From contig NZ_BMRA01000002.1 of NCBI RefSeq assembly GCF_014648395.1, positions 248,001 through 312,000 on the forward strand: 64,000 bases of DNA, in the 5' to 3' direction. The notes beneath the pieces were generated by a model that saw nothing but the letters and a program-made list of their open reading frames with translations, did not search any database and was not told the DNA's origin. Positions within the stretch are counted from its first letter, which is position 1. Every line of letters starts with the position of its first letter. The translations under genes were made by a program, and so were the position numbers. Of this stretch, positions 45,714-56,578 are shown piece after piece. The DNA is from Micromonospora fulviviridis. Its GTDB lineage: Bacteria; Actinomycetota; Actinomycetes; Mycobacteriales; Micromonosporaceae.

Positions 45714-47303
45714 TCAGGCCGGGTCGTCGGCCGGTGCGGCGTCCGCGGCGGGGCGCTGCGCCGGAACGTCGACGGTACGGCGGGGGCCGGTGAACCACTT
45801 CCGGGCCGAGGCGTACCACCAGACGGCCACGCCGAGCAGCACCCCGCCGATGGCGAGCGGCGCGTAGTTCACCGCCGTCCAACTGAACTCCGCGTTGCCC
45901 GGCACGCCGGCCGGCACGATCGGGAGCACGAAGTAGACGGAGATGATCGCGATCTCGATCACCGCGATCCAGCCGAGCAGCTTGTACCTCCGGCCCAGCG
46001 TCCACGGGCCCGGGACGAACCGGTCCCCCATCCGCAGCCGCAGGAAGATCGGGATGAGGAAGGACAGGTACAGCCCGATCACCGCGACCGAGACCACCGC
46101 GTAGAAGGCGATCGGCACGCCGGCCTTCTGGTAGAGCGCGGGCAGGGTGAGCACCAGCCCGGCCAGGGTGGCCGCGATGATCGCGTTGACCGGGGTGCCG
46201 TTGCGGTCCACCCGCGACCAGAGCCGCCAGCCCGGGACCGCGCGGTCCCGGCTGAACGCGTACGCCATCCGGGACATCGAGGTCACGCAGCTCATCCCGC
46301 AGAAGAACTGGCCGATGGTGGAGATGATGATGACGGCCTTGAAGAAGAACGGGGTCAGCGCGGACTCGAAGATCGCCCCGGAGAAGCCGCCCGCGGAGTT
46401 GATCGCGTCCACGTCGGTGGCCGCGAAGAGGAACGCGAGCAGCAGGATCCAGCCGCCCACCGCCGAATAGAAGATCGACCGCCAGAGGCCCTGGGCGGCG
46501 GCCTTCGAGGCGCCCCGGGTCTCCTCGGAGACGTGGGCGCAGGCGTCGAAGCCGGTGATCGTGTACTGGGTGAGCAGGAAGCCCAGCGGCAGCACGTAGA
46601 ACCAGAACGTGAGCCCGCCGGTGTCACCGTCGCCGAAGCCGGAGTTGTTGAACCGCTCGGTGAAGACGAACTTGAAGCTCTGGTGGTCGTCGGGGACCAG
46701 GACCAGGATGAGCACCACCGCGGCCGCGCCGGCCACGTGCCACCAGACCGAGACGTTCTGGAGTACGTCGATGACGTGGTGCCCGTAGATGTTGATCAGC
46801 CCGTGCAGGGCGAGGATCACCACGAACAGCCCGAAGGTCTGGTGCGGGGTGCCGGCCCAGCCGTCGAAGAGCGCGGAGAGGGTGAGGTTGAGGAAGGTGG
46901 CGCAGCCGTAGTCGACCGAGGCGGTCACCGCCACCAGGCCGATCAGGTTGAGCCAGCCGGTGAACCAGCCGTGCACCGGCCGTCCCATGGTCGCTGCCCA
47001 CCAGTAGATCCCGCCGGCGGTCGGGTAGGCCGAGACCAGCTCGGCCATGCAGAAGCCGATGATCAGGATGAACAGCGAGATCAGCGGCCAGCCCCAGGAG
47101 ATGGCGACCGGCCCGCCGTTGTTCCACGCCTGGCCGAAGGTGGTGAAGCAGCCGGCCAGGATCGAGATGATCGAGAACGAGATGGCGAAGTTGGAGAAGC
47201 CGCTCCACTTGCGGTGGAGTTCCTGCTTGTAGCCGAGTTCGGCGAGCCGTCGGGCGTCGTCGTCCATCGGTTGTTCAGCGGTCGGCGCGGGCGTCGTGGC
47301 CAC
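45714..47303 (-). CDS. APC-superfamily amino acid/amine permease
   Basis: 529 residues from GTG 47303, with GAGGAGG 6 nt upstream; the frame reaches 47345 but without ribosome-binding site. About 12 helices. Signature of the GABA/choline/amine-permease (ACT) branch: FSNFAISFSIISILAGCFTT then FGQAWNNGGPVAISWGWPL, SAYPTAGGIYWWAATMG, ITGFDACAHVSEETRGASKA, and SRDRAVPGWRLWSRVDRNGT then PVNAI. Likely imports GABA, polyamine, ethanolamine or a related amine. It is on the same strand as the glutamine-synthetase-like operon but 4.1 kb upstream of it, with its own terminator, so it is probably a separate transcription unit. Confidence 0.9.
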   Translation of the reverse strand: MATTPAPTAEQPMDDDARRLAELGYKQELHRKWSGFSNFAISFSIISILAGCFTTFGQAWNNGGPVAISWGWPLISLFILIIGFCMAELVSAYPTAGGIYWWAATMGRPVHGWFTGWLNLIGLVAVTASVDYGCATFLNLTLSALFDGWAGTPHQTFGLFVVILALHGLINIYGHHVIDVLQNVSVWWHVAGAAAVVLILVLVPDDHQSFKFVFTERFNNSGFGDGDTGGLTFWFYVLPLGFLLTQYTITGFDACAHVSEETRGASKAAAQGLWRSIFYSAVGGWILLLAFLFAATDVDAINSAGGFSGAIFESALTPFFFKAVIIISTIGQFFCGMSCVTSMSRMAYAFSRDRAVPGWRLWSRVDRNGTPVNAIIAATLAGLVLTLPALYQKAGVPIAFYAVVSVAVIGLYLSFLIPIFLRLRMGDRFVPGPWTLGRRYKLLGWIAVIEIAIISVYFVLPIVPAGVPGNAEFSWTAVNYAPLAIGGVLLGVAVWWYASARKWFTGPRRTVDVPAQRPAADAAPADDPA

Positions 47304-47545
47304 TGCACACCTCCTCGAGGTGGATTCCCCGGTGCGAGTGGGCAAAGTGTGATCCCGCCGATCAAGGCGGTCAATACGGCAGCCGTGGGAATCTCACGGC
47401 CGGCACGGCTAATTGCGTTGCCGGGCGAGACCGTTCCGGGGCATCCTTGAGCCCGTGACCAGGCCCGATCGCGACGGGCCACCGCCGGGCGCTCGGCAAC
47501 GCCCGGTGCGCGGCGGCGCGCGGCGTCCACCTCTCTCTCACTGAA

Positions 47546-47564
47546 GTACGGCGGTTCGCCGTAC
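47546..47564 (-). terminator. Small hairpin after the MBL-fold gene
   Basis: GTACGGCG at 47546-47553 pairs perfectly with CGCCGTAC at 47557-47564, 3-nt loop, 26 nt past the metallo-hydrolase stop (47590). Probable terminator. The remainder of 47304-47589 should hold the permease promoter; no obvious gene. Confidence 0.5.
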
Positions 47565-47589
47565 CCCCGGACGCCCGCGCCGCCGCTCC

Positions 47590-48336
47590 CTACCTCCCGA
47601 CCGAGCGCACCAGGCCCGGCACGGCGACCTCCACCGGCCCGGCGTACCCGCGCCGCGCCGCCGCCACCGCCTCCGCCGGATCGGTCCCGGGCCACAGGTG
47701 GGTGAGCAGCACCCGGCGGGCCCCGGCCGCGGCCGCGTACCGGCCCACCTCGGCGGCGCTGGACAGGTTGCCGGCGTGCCGGTCCGGGATCTCCACCGGA
47801 TACGTGGCCTCGGCGATCAACAGGTCGACGTCCCGGGCCAGCTCGACGAGGTCCGGGCTGCTTCCGGTGTCCCCGGTGTAGGCCAGCACCGCGTCCCGGC
47901 CGGTGAACCGGGCGCCGACGTTGGGCACCCAGTGCGGCAGCGACCAGGTGTCCACCCGGAACGGCCCGAGATCGAACGCCACTCCCGGCGCGAGGGCGGC
48001 CAACCGGTACACCTCGTCGACCAGACCGGGCTCGTCGATGGCGAGCAGGCGATCCAGGGCTCCGGCGGGCGCGTACACGGGCAGCGGCGGGCCGGACCGG
48101 TCGGCCAGCACCCGGGCCCGCAGCAGCGGTTGCAGGTCGGCGCAGTGGTCCGGGTGGCCGTGGCTCACGTACACCGCGTCGACCTGTGCCGCGGGGACGC
48201 GCGCCAGCAGCGGTTGCAGGGTCGCGTACCCGGGGTCGACCAGCAGCCGGAAGCCCGCGTGCTCGACCAGGAAGCCGGAGCACGGCTGCTCGGCGGTGGG
48301 CCAGGCGCCGAGCCCGCCGAGGACGGTGATCCGCAC
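47590..48336 (-). CDS. MBL-fold metallo-hydrolase (RNase Z-like)
   Basis: 248 residues from GTG 48336 (VRITVLGGLGAWPTAEQPCS). Zinc motifs of the metallo-beta-lactamase fold are complete: VYVSHGHPDHCADLQPLLRA (HxHxDH), YTGDTGSSPDLVEL with the bridging Asp, EATYPVEIPDRHAGNLSSAA, and the late His in LLTHLWPG. The arrangement resembles tRNase Z-like and phosphodiesterase-type members. The gene ends the probable operon methyltransferase, GGDEF/EAL, DUF456, MBL, so it might act on a nucleotide, but nothing proves it. Confidence 0.9.
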   Translation of the reverse strand: MRITVLGGLGAWPTAEQPCSGFLVEHAGFRLLVDPGYATLQPLLARVPAAQVDAVYVSHGHPDHCADLQPLLRARVLADRSGPPLPVYAPAGALDRLLAIDEPGLVDEVYRLAALAPGVAFDLGPFRVDTWSLPHWVPNVGARFTGRDAVLAYTGDTGSSPDLVELARDVDLLIAEATYPVEIPDRHAGNLSSAAEVGRYAAAAGARRVLLTHLWPGTDPAEAVAAARRGYAGPVEVAVPGLVRSVGR

Positions 48337-48383
48337 GGGGCGACCATAACCGGCGGAAGCGGCGGAACGCTGCCCCGAGCCGG

Positions 48384-48884
48384 TCAGGCGAACAGCAGCC
48401 CGGCCACCCAGAGCACGGCGATGACCAGGCCGGCCAGGAACTCGACCAGCATGGACAGCCCGGCCGCCTTGAGCGCCTGCACGGTGGCCGGCCAGGCGAG
48501 CTGGTTGCTGCCCAGCCGCAGCCGTTCGGCGCCCCAGATCCCGCCCATGAAACCGATCGGCAGGCCGACCACCGGGATGACGAAGAAGCCGACCAGGCCG
48601 AGCAGCCCGCCGGCCAGCAGCGACGAGGTGGGCACGCCGGTCCGCTTCAGGTTCCGCCCCGGCCAGAGGTACTTGACCACGCCGCCGCCGACGGCGACCA
48701 CGGTGGCGGCGGCCAGCACCGCCCAGCGGCCCGGCCCGGCGTCGCCGAAGATCGCCCACACCAGCACGCCACCCCAGCAGAGCGGCAGCGCGGGCAGCCC
48801 GGGCACCAGCACCCCGGCCAGCCCGGCCACGATGGCCAGCGCGGCCACCACCGACACCACCGCCTGCGAGTCGCTCAGGCTCAC
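48384..48884 (-). CDS. DUF456 membrane protein
   Basis: 166 residues from GTG 48884, overlapping the GGDEF/EAL stop in GTGA. Hydrophobic segments in pairs: [20 protein letters not shown] (with the family's GLPGxxLP-like [10 protein letters not shown]), [40 protein letters not shown] followed by [17 protein letters not shown], and a C-terminal helix. Glycine-zipper-like proteins of this family have no established function. Translational coupling to the cyclic-di-GMP gene is notable. Confidence 0.88.
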   Translation of the reverse strand: MSLSDSQAVVSVVAALAIVAGLAGVLVPGLPALPLCWGGVLVWAIFGDAGPGRWAVLAAATVVAVGGGVVKYLWPGRNLKRTGVPTSSLLAGGLLGLVGFFVIPVVGLPIGFMGGIWGAERLRLGSNQLAWPATVQALKAAGLSMLVEFLAGLVIAVLWVAGLLFA

Positions 48885-51139
48885 CGCGTCTCCTCCCCGG
48901 CGGCGCGGGCCTGCGCCCGCCCGGCTCGCTGTTCCGGCAGGTGGGCAGGGAACCCGTCGCCATCCGAGGCGTCACGGAGGGGCCCCGCCGCGGCGGCCAG
49001 CCGGGTACGGATGTCGGCGGCCGGCATCGGGGCGCCGAACCAGCGGCCCTGCCCGGTGTCGCAGCGCAGCGACCGCAGCCGCTCCGCCTGCACCTCGGTC
49101 TCCACCGCCTCGGCGGTCACCCACAGCTCCAACGCGTGGGCCAGCCGGACCAGCGCGTCCACGATCCGCTCGTCGCGGTGGTCGGCGGCCACGTCCGCCC
49201 CGTCGGCCCGGATCCCCTCGACGAACGGGCCGGCCAGCTTCAGGCACTGGATCGGCAGCCGCCGCAGGTACGCCAGGTTCGAGTAGCCGGTGCCGAAGTC
49301 GTCGATGGCCAGCCGGATCCCGAGGTCGGCGAGCTGGTGCAGGGCGCGCAGCGGCTCGCCCGCGGTGCCCATCACGGCGCTCTCGGTCAGCTCCAGTTGC
49401 AGCAGCTCGGCGGGGAGCCCGGTGCGCTGCAACGCCTCGGCGACGGTCTCCACGATGGCCGGGTCGTCGGCCTGCCGGGCGGCCAGGTTCACGCTCACCA
49501 CCAGCCGCGCGTCCGGGTACGCCCGCCGCCAGCCCTCCGCGTCCCGGCACGCCTGCCGCAGCACCCAGGCGCCGAGCCGGACGATCAGGCCGGTCTCCTC
49601 GGCCAGCCCGATGAACCGGTCCGGGCCGATCAGCCCCAGCTCCGGGTGCTGCCAGCGGACCAGCGCCTCCACGGCCACCATCGAGCCGTCGAGCAGCGAG
49701 ACGATCGGCTGGTAGTGCAGCACGAACTCGCCCCGGTCCAGCGCGGCGGGCAGGTTGGCGGCCAGCGCGGAGCGGGCGATGTCGGCGGCGCTGCGCTCCG
49801 GGTCGTAGACCGCCCAGCGGCCCCGCCCCTCGGCCTTGGCCCAGTAGAGCGTGGTGTCGGCGGCCTTCATGAGGTCGGAGACGCTGGTCTCGGCGGCCGG
49901 GCACTCCACGATGCCGATGCTCGCCGAGACGGCGAGCTGCTGGTCGCCGACGTGGACCGGGGCGGAGACCGCGGCCAGGGCCAGCTCGGCCACCTCCACC
50001 GCGTCGTCGAGGCCGCCGTCGGAGTCGACCAGGATGACGAACTCGTCGCCGCCCATCCGGGCCACCAGGTGGCCGCGGCCGGACACGCAGTCGGCCAGCC
50101 GCCGGGCGATCACCTTGAGCAGCCGGTCGCCGAGGTCGTGGCCGAGACTGTCGTTGATCGCCTTGAAGCCGTCCAGGTCGATGAAGCAGAGCCCGACCCG
50201 CTGCTCCGGCCCGGCGGTGTCGAAGACCTGGCCGAGCGTCTCGAAGAAGAGCGTCCGGTTGGGCAGGCCGGTGAGCGGGTCGTGCAGCGCCTGGAAGCGC
50301 AGCCGCTGCTGGAGCTGGTACCGCTCGGTGATGTCCTCGATCATCGCCACGGTGAACCGGGGGCGGCCGTCGTCGTGGCGGATCAGCGAGACGGCGAGGT
50401 CGGTCCAGACCACGGTGCTGTCCTTGCGGTAGTAGCGCTTCTCCACCCGGGCGCTGTCCCGCTTGCCCTCGATCAGCTCCTGGTACAGCTCCCACATGCC
50501 GGCGGCGTCGTCGGGGTGGAACAGCCCGTCCACGGTGAGTTCGCGCAGCTCGGCCACCGTGTAGCCGAGCATGTCCGCGAACGACTGGTTGACCTCGATG
50601 ATCCGCCCGTCCACCCCGGCGATGCCGATGCCGATGGCCGCCCCGGTGAACACCGCGCGGAACCGGGCCTCGCTGTCCCGCAGCGCCTGCTCCACCGCGT
50701 CCCGGGCCTGCCAGGCCGAGCGGGCGATCCGCTCCTGCTGGCTGAACACCCGGTCGCGCAGCGCCCGGCCGAAGCCGGCGGCGAACGCACCCTGCATGGC
50801 GGCGATCCGCTCCCGCACCTCGGGCACCTCCACCCGGGTGGGCAGCACCCAGGGCAGGAAGCGGTCACCGAGCGCCTGCACCGACCAGTCGAGCACCCCG
50901 GGCTCGGTGAGGTGCGCCTCGACCAGGGCCCGCCCGACGTCCTCCGCCGGCTGGGCGGAGAACGCCGGGGCGAGCAGGGCCCGGCCGAGGCGGACGGTGT
51001 GCGCCAGCAGCAGCCGCTCGGTCTCGGCCGCGCTCAGCGGCACGAACCCGATGCGCCGCACCGCCCGGGCCCATTCGGCGGCGTACGCCGCGGCGCCCGG
51101 CCGGCTGACGTCGCCCCCGTCGGGGTCCGGGGCGCGCAT
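48881..51139 (-). CDS. PAS-GGDEF-EAL cyclic-di-GMP enzyme
   Basis: 752 residues from ATG 51139. An N-terminal helical domain (~15-145) precedes PAS (155-275, [20 protein letters not shown]), GGDEF (285-445) with intact [11 protein letters not shown] at 363-367, and EAL (465-725) with [12 protein letters not shown] at 491-493, ELTESAVM, and [15 protein letters not shown]. Both catalytic motifs are intact, so it may both make and break cyclic-di-GMP. The inhibitory I-site RxxD upstream of GGDEF is lost (RGHL). There are no membrane helices: a soluble sensor. It begins 6 nt after the methyltransferase stop and overlaps DUF456. Confidence 0.93.
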   Translation of the reverse strand: MRAPDPDGGDVSRPGAAAYAAEWARAVRRIGFVPLSAAETERLLLAHTVRLGRALLAPAFSAQPAEDVGRALVEAHLTEPGVLDWSVQALGDRFLPWVLPTRVEVPEVRERIAAMQGAFAAGFGRALRDRVFSQQERIARSAWQARDAVEQALRDSEARFRAVFTGAAIGIGIAGVDGRIIEVNQSFADMLGYTVAELRELTVDGLFHPDDAAGMWELYQELIEGKRDSARVEKRYYRKDSTVVWTDLAVSLIRHDDGRPRFTVAMIEDITERYQLQQRLRFQALHDPLTGLPNRTLFFETLGQVFDTAGPEQRVGLCFIDLDGFKAINDSLGHDLGDRLLKVIARRLADCVSGRGHLVARMGGDEFVILVDSDGGLDDAVEVAELALAAVSAPVHVGDQQLAVSASIGIVECPAAETSVSDLMKAADTTLYWAKAEGRGRWAVYDPERSAADIARSALAANLPAALDRGEFVLHYQPIVSLLDGSMVAVEALVRWQHPELGLIGPDRFIGLAEETGLIVRLGAWVLRQACRDAEGWRRAYPDARLVVSVNLAARQADDPAIVETVAEALQRTGLPAELLQLELTESAVMGTAGEPLRALHQLADLGIRLAIDDFGTGYSNLAYLRRLPIQCLKLAGPFVEGIRADGADVAADHRDERIVDALVRLAHALELWVTAEAVETEVQAERLRSLRCDTGQGRWFGAPMPAADIRTRLAAAAGPLRDASDGDGFPAHLPEQRAGRAQARAAGEETR

Positions 51140-51145
51140 GTCGGG

Positions 51146-51964
51146 TCAGCCGGCGGTGCGGTCGTACCGGGCGACGCCGCCGAACGCCCCGAACCGCTCG
51201 GGGTGCTCGTCCACGTCGGACGGGGAGTCGGGCCGCCACAGCGGCATGTGCACGACCCCCGGTTCGAGCAGCGTCCAGTCGCCGAAGTAGCCGGTGATCT
51301 CGGCCCGCGAGCGCAGCGTGATCTCGGTGGCGGTACGCGCCGACAGCCGCTGCGCGTCGAGCATCTCCTGCGGCTGGTCCTCGAAGGTCGAGTGCGAGAT
51401 GACCAGGAAGCTGCCGGGCGCCGCGGCGGCCCGCAGGGTGGCCAGGATGTCGCCCGGCCGGTCCTCGTCGGGGATGAAGTGCACCACCCCGGCGAGCAGG
51501 ATGCCGACCGGGCGATCGAAGTCGATCAGGCCGCTGGCCCGGGCCTGGTCCAGGATCAGTTTCGGTTCCCGCAGGTCGGCCAGGATCGCGGTGGCCCGGT
51601 CGTTGCCGGCGAGCAGTTCCCGGCTGTGCGCCACGGCGACCGGGTCGATGTCGACGTACACGATCCGGGCCTCCGGGTTGGCCGCCTGGGCGACCTCGTG
51701 CACGTTGCCGACCGTGGGAATCCCGGAGCCGATGTCGAGGAACTGGTCGATGCCGGCGTCGAGCAGCACCCGTACGGCCCGGCGCAGGAACTCCCGGCCG
51801 GAGCGCATGGTGGCCGCCAGGTTCGGCGTCATGGCGGCGATCTGCTCGGCGAGCTGCCGGTCGATCTCGAAGTTGTGCGCGCCGCCGAGGAAGTAGTCGT
51901 AGACCCGTGCCGCGCTCGGCCGGCTCAGGTCGATCTCGGCGGGCAGTCCGTCCGACGTCTGCAT
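51146..51964 (-). CDS. SAM-dependent methyltransferase, DUF574 family
   Basis: 272 residues from ATG 51964 ([20 protein letters not shown]). The family opening [20 protein letters not shown] is diagnostic of this actinomycete-expanded group; motif I is [19 protein letters not shown] and [16 protein letters not shown] follows, with VVHFIPDED later. Members exist in dozens of copies in Streptomyces-like genomes and methylate unknown substrates. The gene is first in the apparent operon with the GGDEF/EAL protein (6-nt gap). Confidence 0.9.
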   Translation of the reverse strand: MQTSDGLPAEIDLSRPSAARVYDYFLGGAHNFEIDRQLAEQIAAMTPNLAATMRSGREFLRRAVRVLLDAGIDQFLDIGSGIPTVGNVHEVAQAANPEARIVYVDIDPVAVAHSRELLAGNDRATAILADLREPKLILDQARASGLIDFDRPVGILLAGVVHFIPDEDRPGDILATLRAAAAPGSFLVISHSTFEDQPQEMLDAQRLSARTATEITLRSRAEITGYFGDWTLLEPGVVHMPLWRPDSPSDVDEHPERFGAFGGVARYDRTAG

Positions 51965-52101
51965 CGCTCGGTCCCCCAGGTCGTCGCCGCGGGTGGCCCG
52001 GCAACCGGGCCGGCCCCGCGGCATGGTGTGGTCCACACCACTCTATGCGCGCGCACCCACGAACGGGAGATCCACTGTCGACGGTGCCGGCCCGCCCGCT
52101 G

Positions 52102-53307
<1,206 letters not shown>

Positions 53308-53416
53308 CGGCGCTCAGTCCTTCGGGGGGTGGGCGGGGGTGGCGGCGGGTCGCCCGCCGGGTCACGGGGACGCCCGGCGCCAGGATATCCGCGCCCGGAA
53401 CGGATAGGTTGGCCGC

Positions 53417-54374
<958 letters not shown>

Positions 54375-54382
<8 letters not shown>

Positions 54383-54998
54383 CCCGGACGTCCTCCGGGC
54401 CGCCGCCGCGTCCGGCGCCGCCGGCTGCGCCCTGGCCGGGGCGGTCGCCGTGACGGTCGCCGTGGCCGCCGGTCCCGGTCCGGGCCTGACCGGGTACGTC
54501 AGCGAGGCCGGCGTCACCGACAGCGGCTACGCCGGGGCGTACCGGATCGGGGTGTTCGCCCTGGCTGCGGCGCTGCTGCTGCTCGCCGCGGCGCTGCCCC
54601 CGGCGCTGCGGGCCGCGGCCGCGCTGCTGGTGGCCGGCGCCGCCGGCACGGCGCTCTCCGGGGCGGTGACCTGCTCCACCGGCTGCCCACTGCCGCCGTT
54701 CGAGGCCGCCACGGTGGCCGACCTGGTGCACGGCGGCGCGAGCATCGCGGCAACGGCCGCCGTGGTCTTCGCCATGCTGGCGCTGTTCGTGCACCCGGCG
54801 GCGGGCCGGGCGCTGCGCCGGGTCGCCGGGGTGGCCGCGGCCCTGGCGCTGCCGCTGTCCGGGGCGGTCGGGCTGGCCATGCTGCTGGTCGGGCGCGGCG
54901 GCCTGGTCGGGATCCTGGAGCGGCTGCTGCTCGCGGTGGCCGCCGGGTGGGGGCTGGCCACCGCCGCCGTGCTGGGCCTGGCGCACCGCCGATCGTGA
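54375..54998 (+). CDS. DUF998-type membrane protein
   Basis: 207 residues from GTG 54375, overlapping the stop of the preceding gene by 8 nt and so translated by coupling. Six hydrophobic segments (GAAGCALAGAVAVTVAVAAG, GVFALAAALLLLAAALPPAL, AAALLVAGAAGTALSGAVTC, ASIAATAAVVFAMLALFV, VAAALALPLSGAVGLAMLLV, LLLAVAAGWGLATAAVLGLA), with the GYVSEAG and D-x-VHGGAS loops of DUF998. Two Cys in SGAVTCSTGCPLPPF could pair. No function known; Ala-rich, and very GC-rich coding. Confidence 0.8.
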
Positions 54999-55021
54999 CG
55001 AACGGCGCGGATCACCCCTGT

Positions 55022-55075
55022 AAGGAGCGTCACGCCTATCGCTCCTTCCACCGGGGAGCCGGCCGGGAGTAGCGT
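55022..55075 (+). promoter_or_regulatory. Promoter of the leader-peptide/symporter unit with upstream inverted repeat
   Basis: AAGGAGCG at 55022-55029 pairs perfectly with CGCTCCTT at 55040-55047 (10-nt spacer). TTCCAC at 55046-55051 and TAGCGT at 55070-55075 (18-nt spacing) are candidate -35 and -10 boxes; transcription would start close to the leader ATG at 55085, giving a leaderless or near-leaderless message. The inverted repeat could be a repressor site or the terminator of the DUF998 gene. Confidence 0.45.
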
Positions 55076-55084
55076 CGGTAGGCG

Positions 55085-55174
55085 ATGACCAACGTCTGGC
55101 ACCTCACCGTGCGCCTGTACGTCGACCTCCGACGGCAGGCCAGCGGCATCTGTCCGGCGCAGCCGCTCTCCTGA
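55085..55174 (+). CDS. Putative sulfur/cysteine leader peptide (29 residues)
   Basis: ATG 55085 to TGA 55174. The peptide runs MTNVWHLTV, then RLYVDLRRQASGIC, then PAQPLS. The core R-x-x-VDLxRxxSxxC matches the short leader peptides placed upstream of sulfate, cysteine and thiosulfate genes in streptomycetes and relatives, where a Cys codon near the end stalls the ribosome when cysteine is short. It lies 40 nt before the symporter start and shortly after a TAGCGT -10 box. It belongs with the symporter; the peptide itself probably has no other job. Confidence 0.7.
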   Translation: MTNVWHLTVRLYVDLRRQASGICPAQPLS

Positions 55175-55214
55175 CGCTGCCCCGTTCACCCCACCAGACC
55201 TTGGACAGATCCCC

Positions 55215-56516
55215 ATGGCTTCCGCCCTGCGCAAGTTCCCCTTCTCCGTGCAGATCCTGCTCGGCCTCGTCCTCGGCGTGGCGCTCGGCTTCCTCGCCCG
55301 CGCCAACGACCTCGCCTGGCTGACCAGCACCCTCGACACCGTCGGCGGCCTCTTCGTCCAGCTGCTCAAGCTGGCCGTGCCGCCGCTGGTCTTCACCGCC
55401 ATCGTGGTCAGCGTGGTCAGCCTGCGCGGCGTGGCCAACGCCGCCCGGCTGGCGCTCAAGACGCTGCTCTGGTTCGGCCTCACCGCGCTGGTCGCGGTGA
55501 GCATCGGCATCGGCCTCGGCCTGCTCACCAACCCCGGCAAGGGCGTCACCCTCGACGTGGCCGGCGCCACCGCGCCGAAGAAGACCGGCTCCTGGACCGA
55601 CTTCCTCACCGGCATCGTGCCGACCAACCCGGTCGGCGCGTTCGTCGAGGGCAACGTCCTCCAGATCGTGTTCCTCGCCCTCGTGGTCGGCGCCGCCGCG
55701 CTGCTCATCGGCGAGGCCGCCGAGCCGTTCGTGACCCTCAACCGCTCGGTGCTGGCCATCGTGCAGAAGGCGCTCTGGTGGGTCATCCGGCTCGCCCCCA
55801 TCGGCACCCTCGGCCTGATCGGCAACGCCGTCGCCTCGTACGGCTGGGACCTGCTGGCCCCGCTCGCGAAGTTCACCACCGCCGTCTACGTCGGCTGCGC
55901 CATCGTGCTCTTCGTGGTCTACCCGGTGGTGCTCATCGCCGCCGGCCGGCTCAACCCGCTGCGCTTCTTCGCCGGCGCCTGGCCCGCCATCGAGCTGGCC
56001 TTCGTGTCCCGCTCCTCGGTGGGCACCATGCCGGTGACCCAGCGCTCGGTCGAGCGCCTCGGCGTCCCCCGCGAGTACGCCTCCTTCGCCGTGCCGTTCG
56101 GCGCCACCACGAAGATGGACGGCTGCGCCGCCATCTACCCGGCCCTCGCCGCGATCTTCGTGGCGCAGGTCTTCGGGGTGGACCTGGGCGTCACCGACTA
56201 CCTGCTGATCGCCTTCGTCTCGGTGGTCGGCTCGGCCGCCACGGCGGGCCTGACCGGCGCCATCGTCATGCTCACCCTGACCCTCAGCACGCTGGGCCTG
56301 CCGCTGGCCGGCGCCGGCCTGCTGCTGGCCATCGACCCGATCCTGGACATGATCCGGACCGCCACGAACGTGGCCGGCCAGGCCCTGGTGCCGACCGTCG
56401 TGGCCGCCCGCGAGGGCACCCTCGACCGCACCGCGTACGACTCGGCCGGCAAGCGCGACCTGATCGACGCTGTCGACGCTCCGGAGAGCGAGCGGCTCAC
56501 CCCGGTGGCCGCCTGA
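55215..56516 (+). CDS. DAACS-family dicarboxylate/amino-acid:cation symporter, possibly for cystine
   Basis: 433 residues from ATG 55215. Eight main helices and two re-entrant loops: SRSSVGTMPVTQRSVERL (the Ser-rich HP1 tip), AVPFGATTKMDGCAAIYPAL (helix 7), ITGAI-like SAATAGLTGAIVMLTLTLST (HP2) and IDPILDMIRTATNVAGQALV (helix 8, with the D/R/N substrate residues). Glutamate and C4-dicarboxylate members carry NLDG in helix 7; here it is KMDGCAAIYPA, closer to cystine carriers of TcyP type. With the sulfur-type leader peptide upstream, cystine or another sulfur substrate is a reasonable guess. Confidence 0.88.
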   Translation: MASALRKFPFSVQILLGLVLGVALGFLARANDLAWLTSTLDTVGGLFVQLLKLAVPPLVFTAIVVSVVSLRGVANAARLALKTLLWFGLTALVAVSIGIGLGLLTNPGKGVTLDVAGATAPKKTGSWTDFLTGIVPTNPVGAFVEGNVLQIVFLALVVGAAALLIGEAAEPFVTLNRSVLAIVQKALWWVIRLAPIGTLGLIGNAVASYGWDLLAPLAKFTTAVYVGCAIVLFVVYPVVLIAAGRLNPLRFFAGAWPAIELAFVSRSSVGTMPVTQRSVERLGVPREYASFAVPFGATTKMDGCAAIYPALAAIFVAQVFGVDLGVTDYLLIAFVSVVGSAATAGLTGAIVMLTLTLSTLGLPLAGAGLLLAIDPILDMIRTATNVAGQALVPTVVAAREGTLDRTAYDSAGKRDLIDAVDAPESERLTPVAA

Positions 56517-56531
56517 GCACATCGTTTCCCT

Positions 56532-56557
56532 GGGGGGAGGGCTTCGGCCCTCCCCCC
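56532..56557 (+). terminator. Symporter terminator (11-bp stem, TTCG tetraloop)
   Basis: GGGGGGAGGGC at 56532-56542 and GCCCTCCCCCC at 56547-56557 pair perfectly with the extra-stable loop TTCG, 15 nt after the symporter stop and 21 nt before the next gene's start. Terminator or strong attenuator between symporter and Old Yellow Enzyme. Confidence 0.75.
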
Positions 56558-56578
56558 GCCGCGTTGAAGGATGACCAC

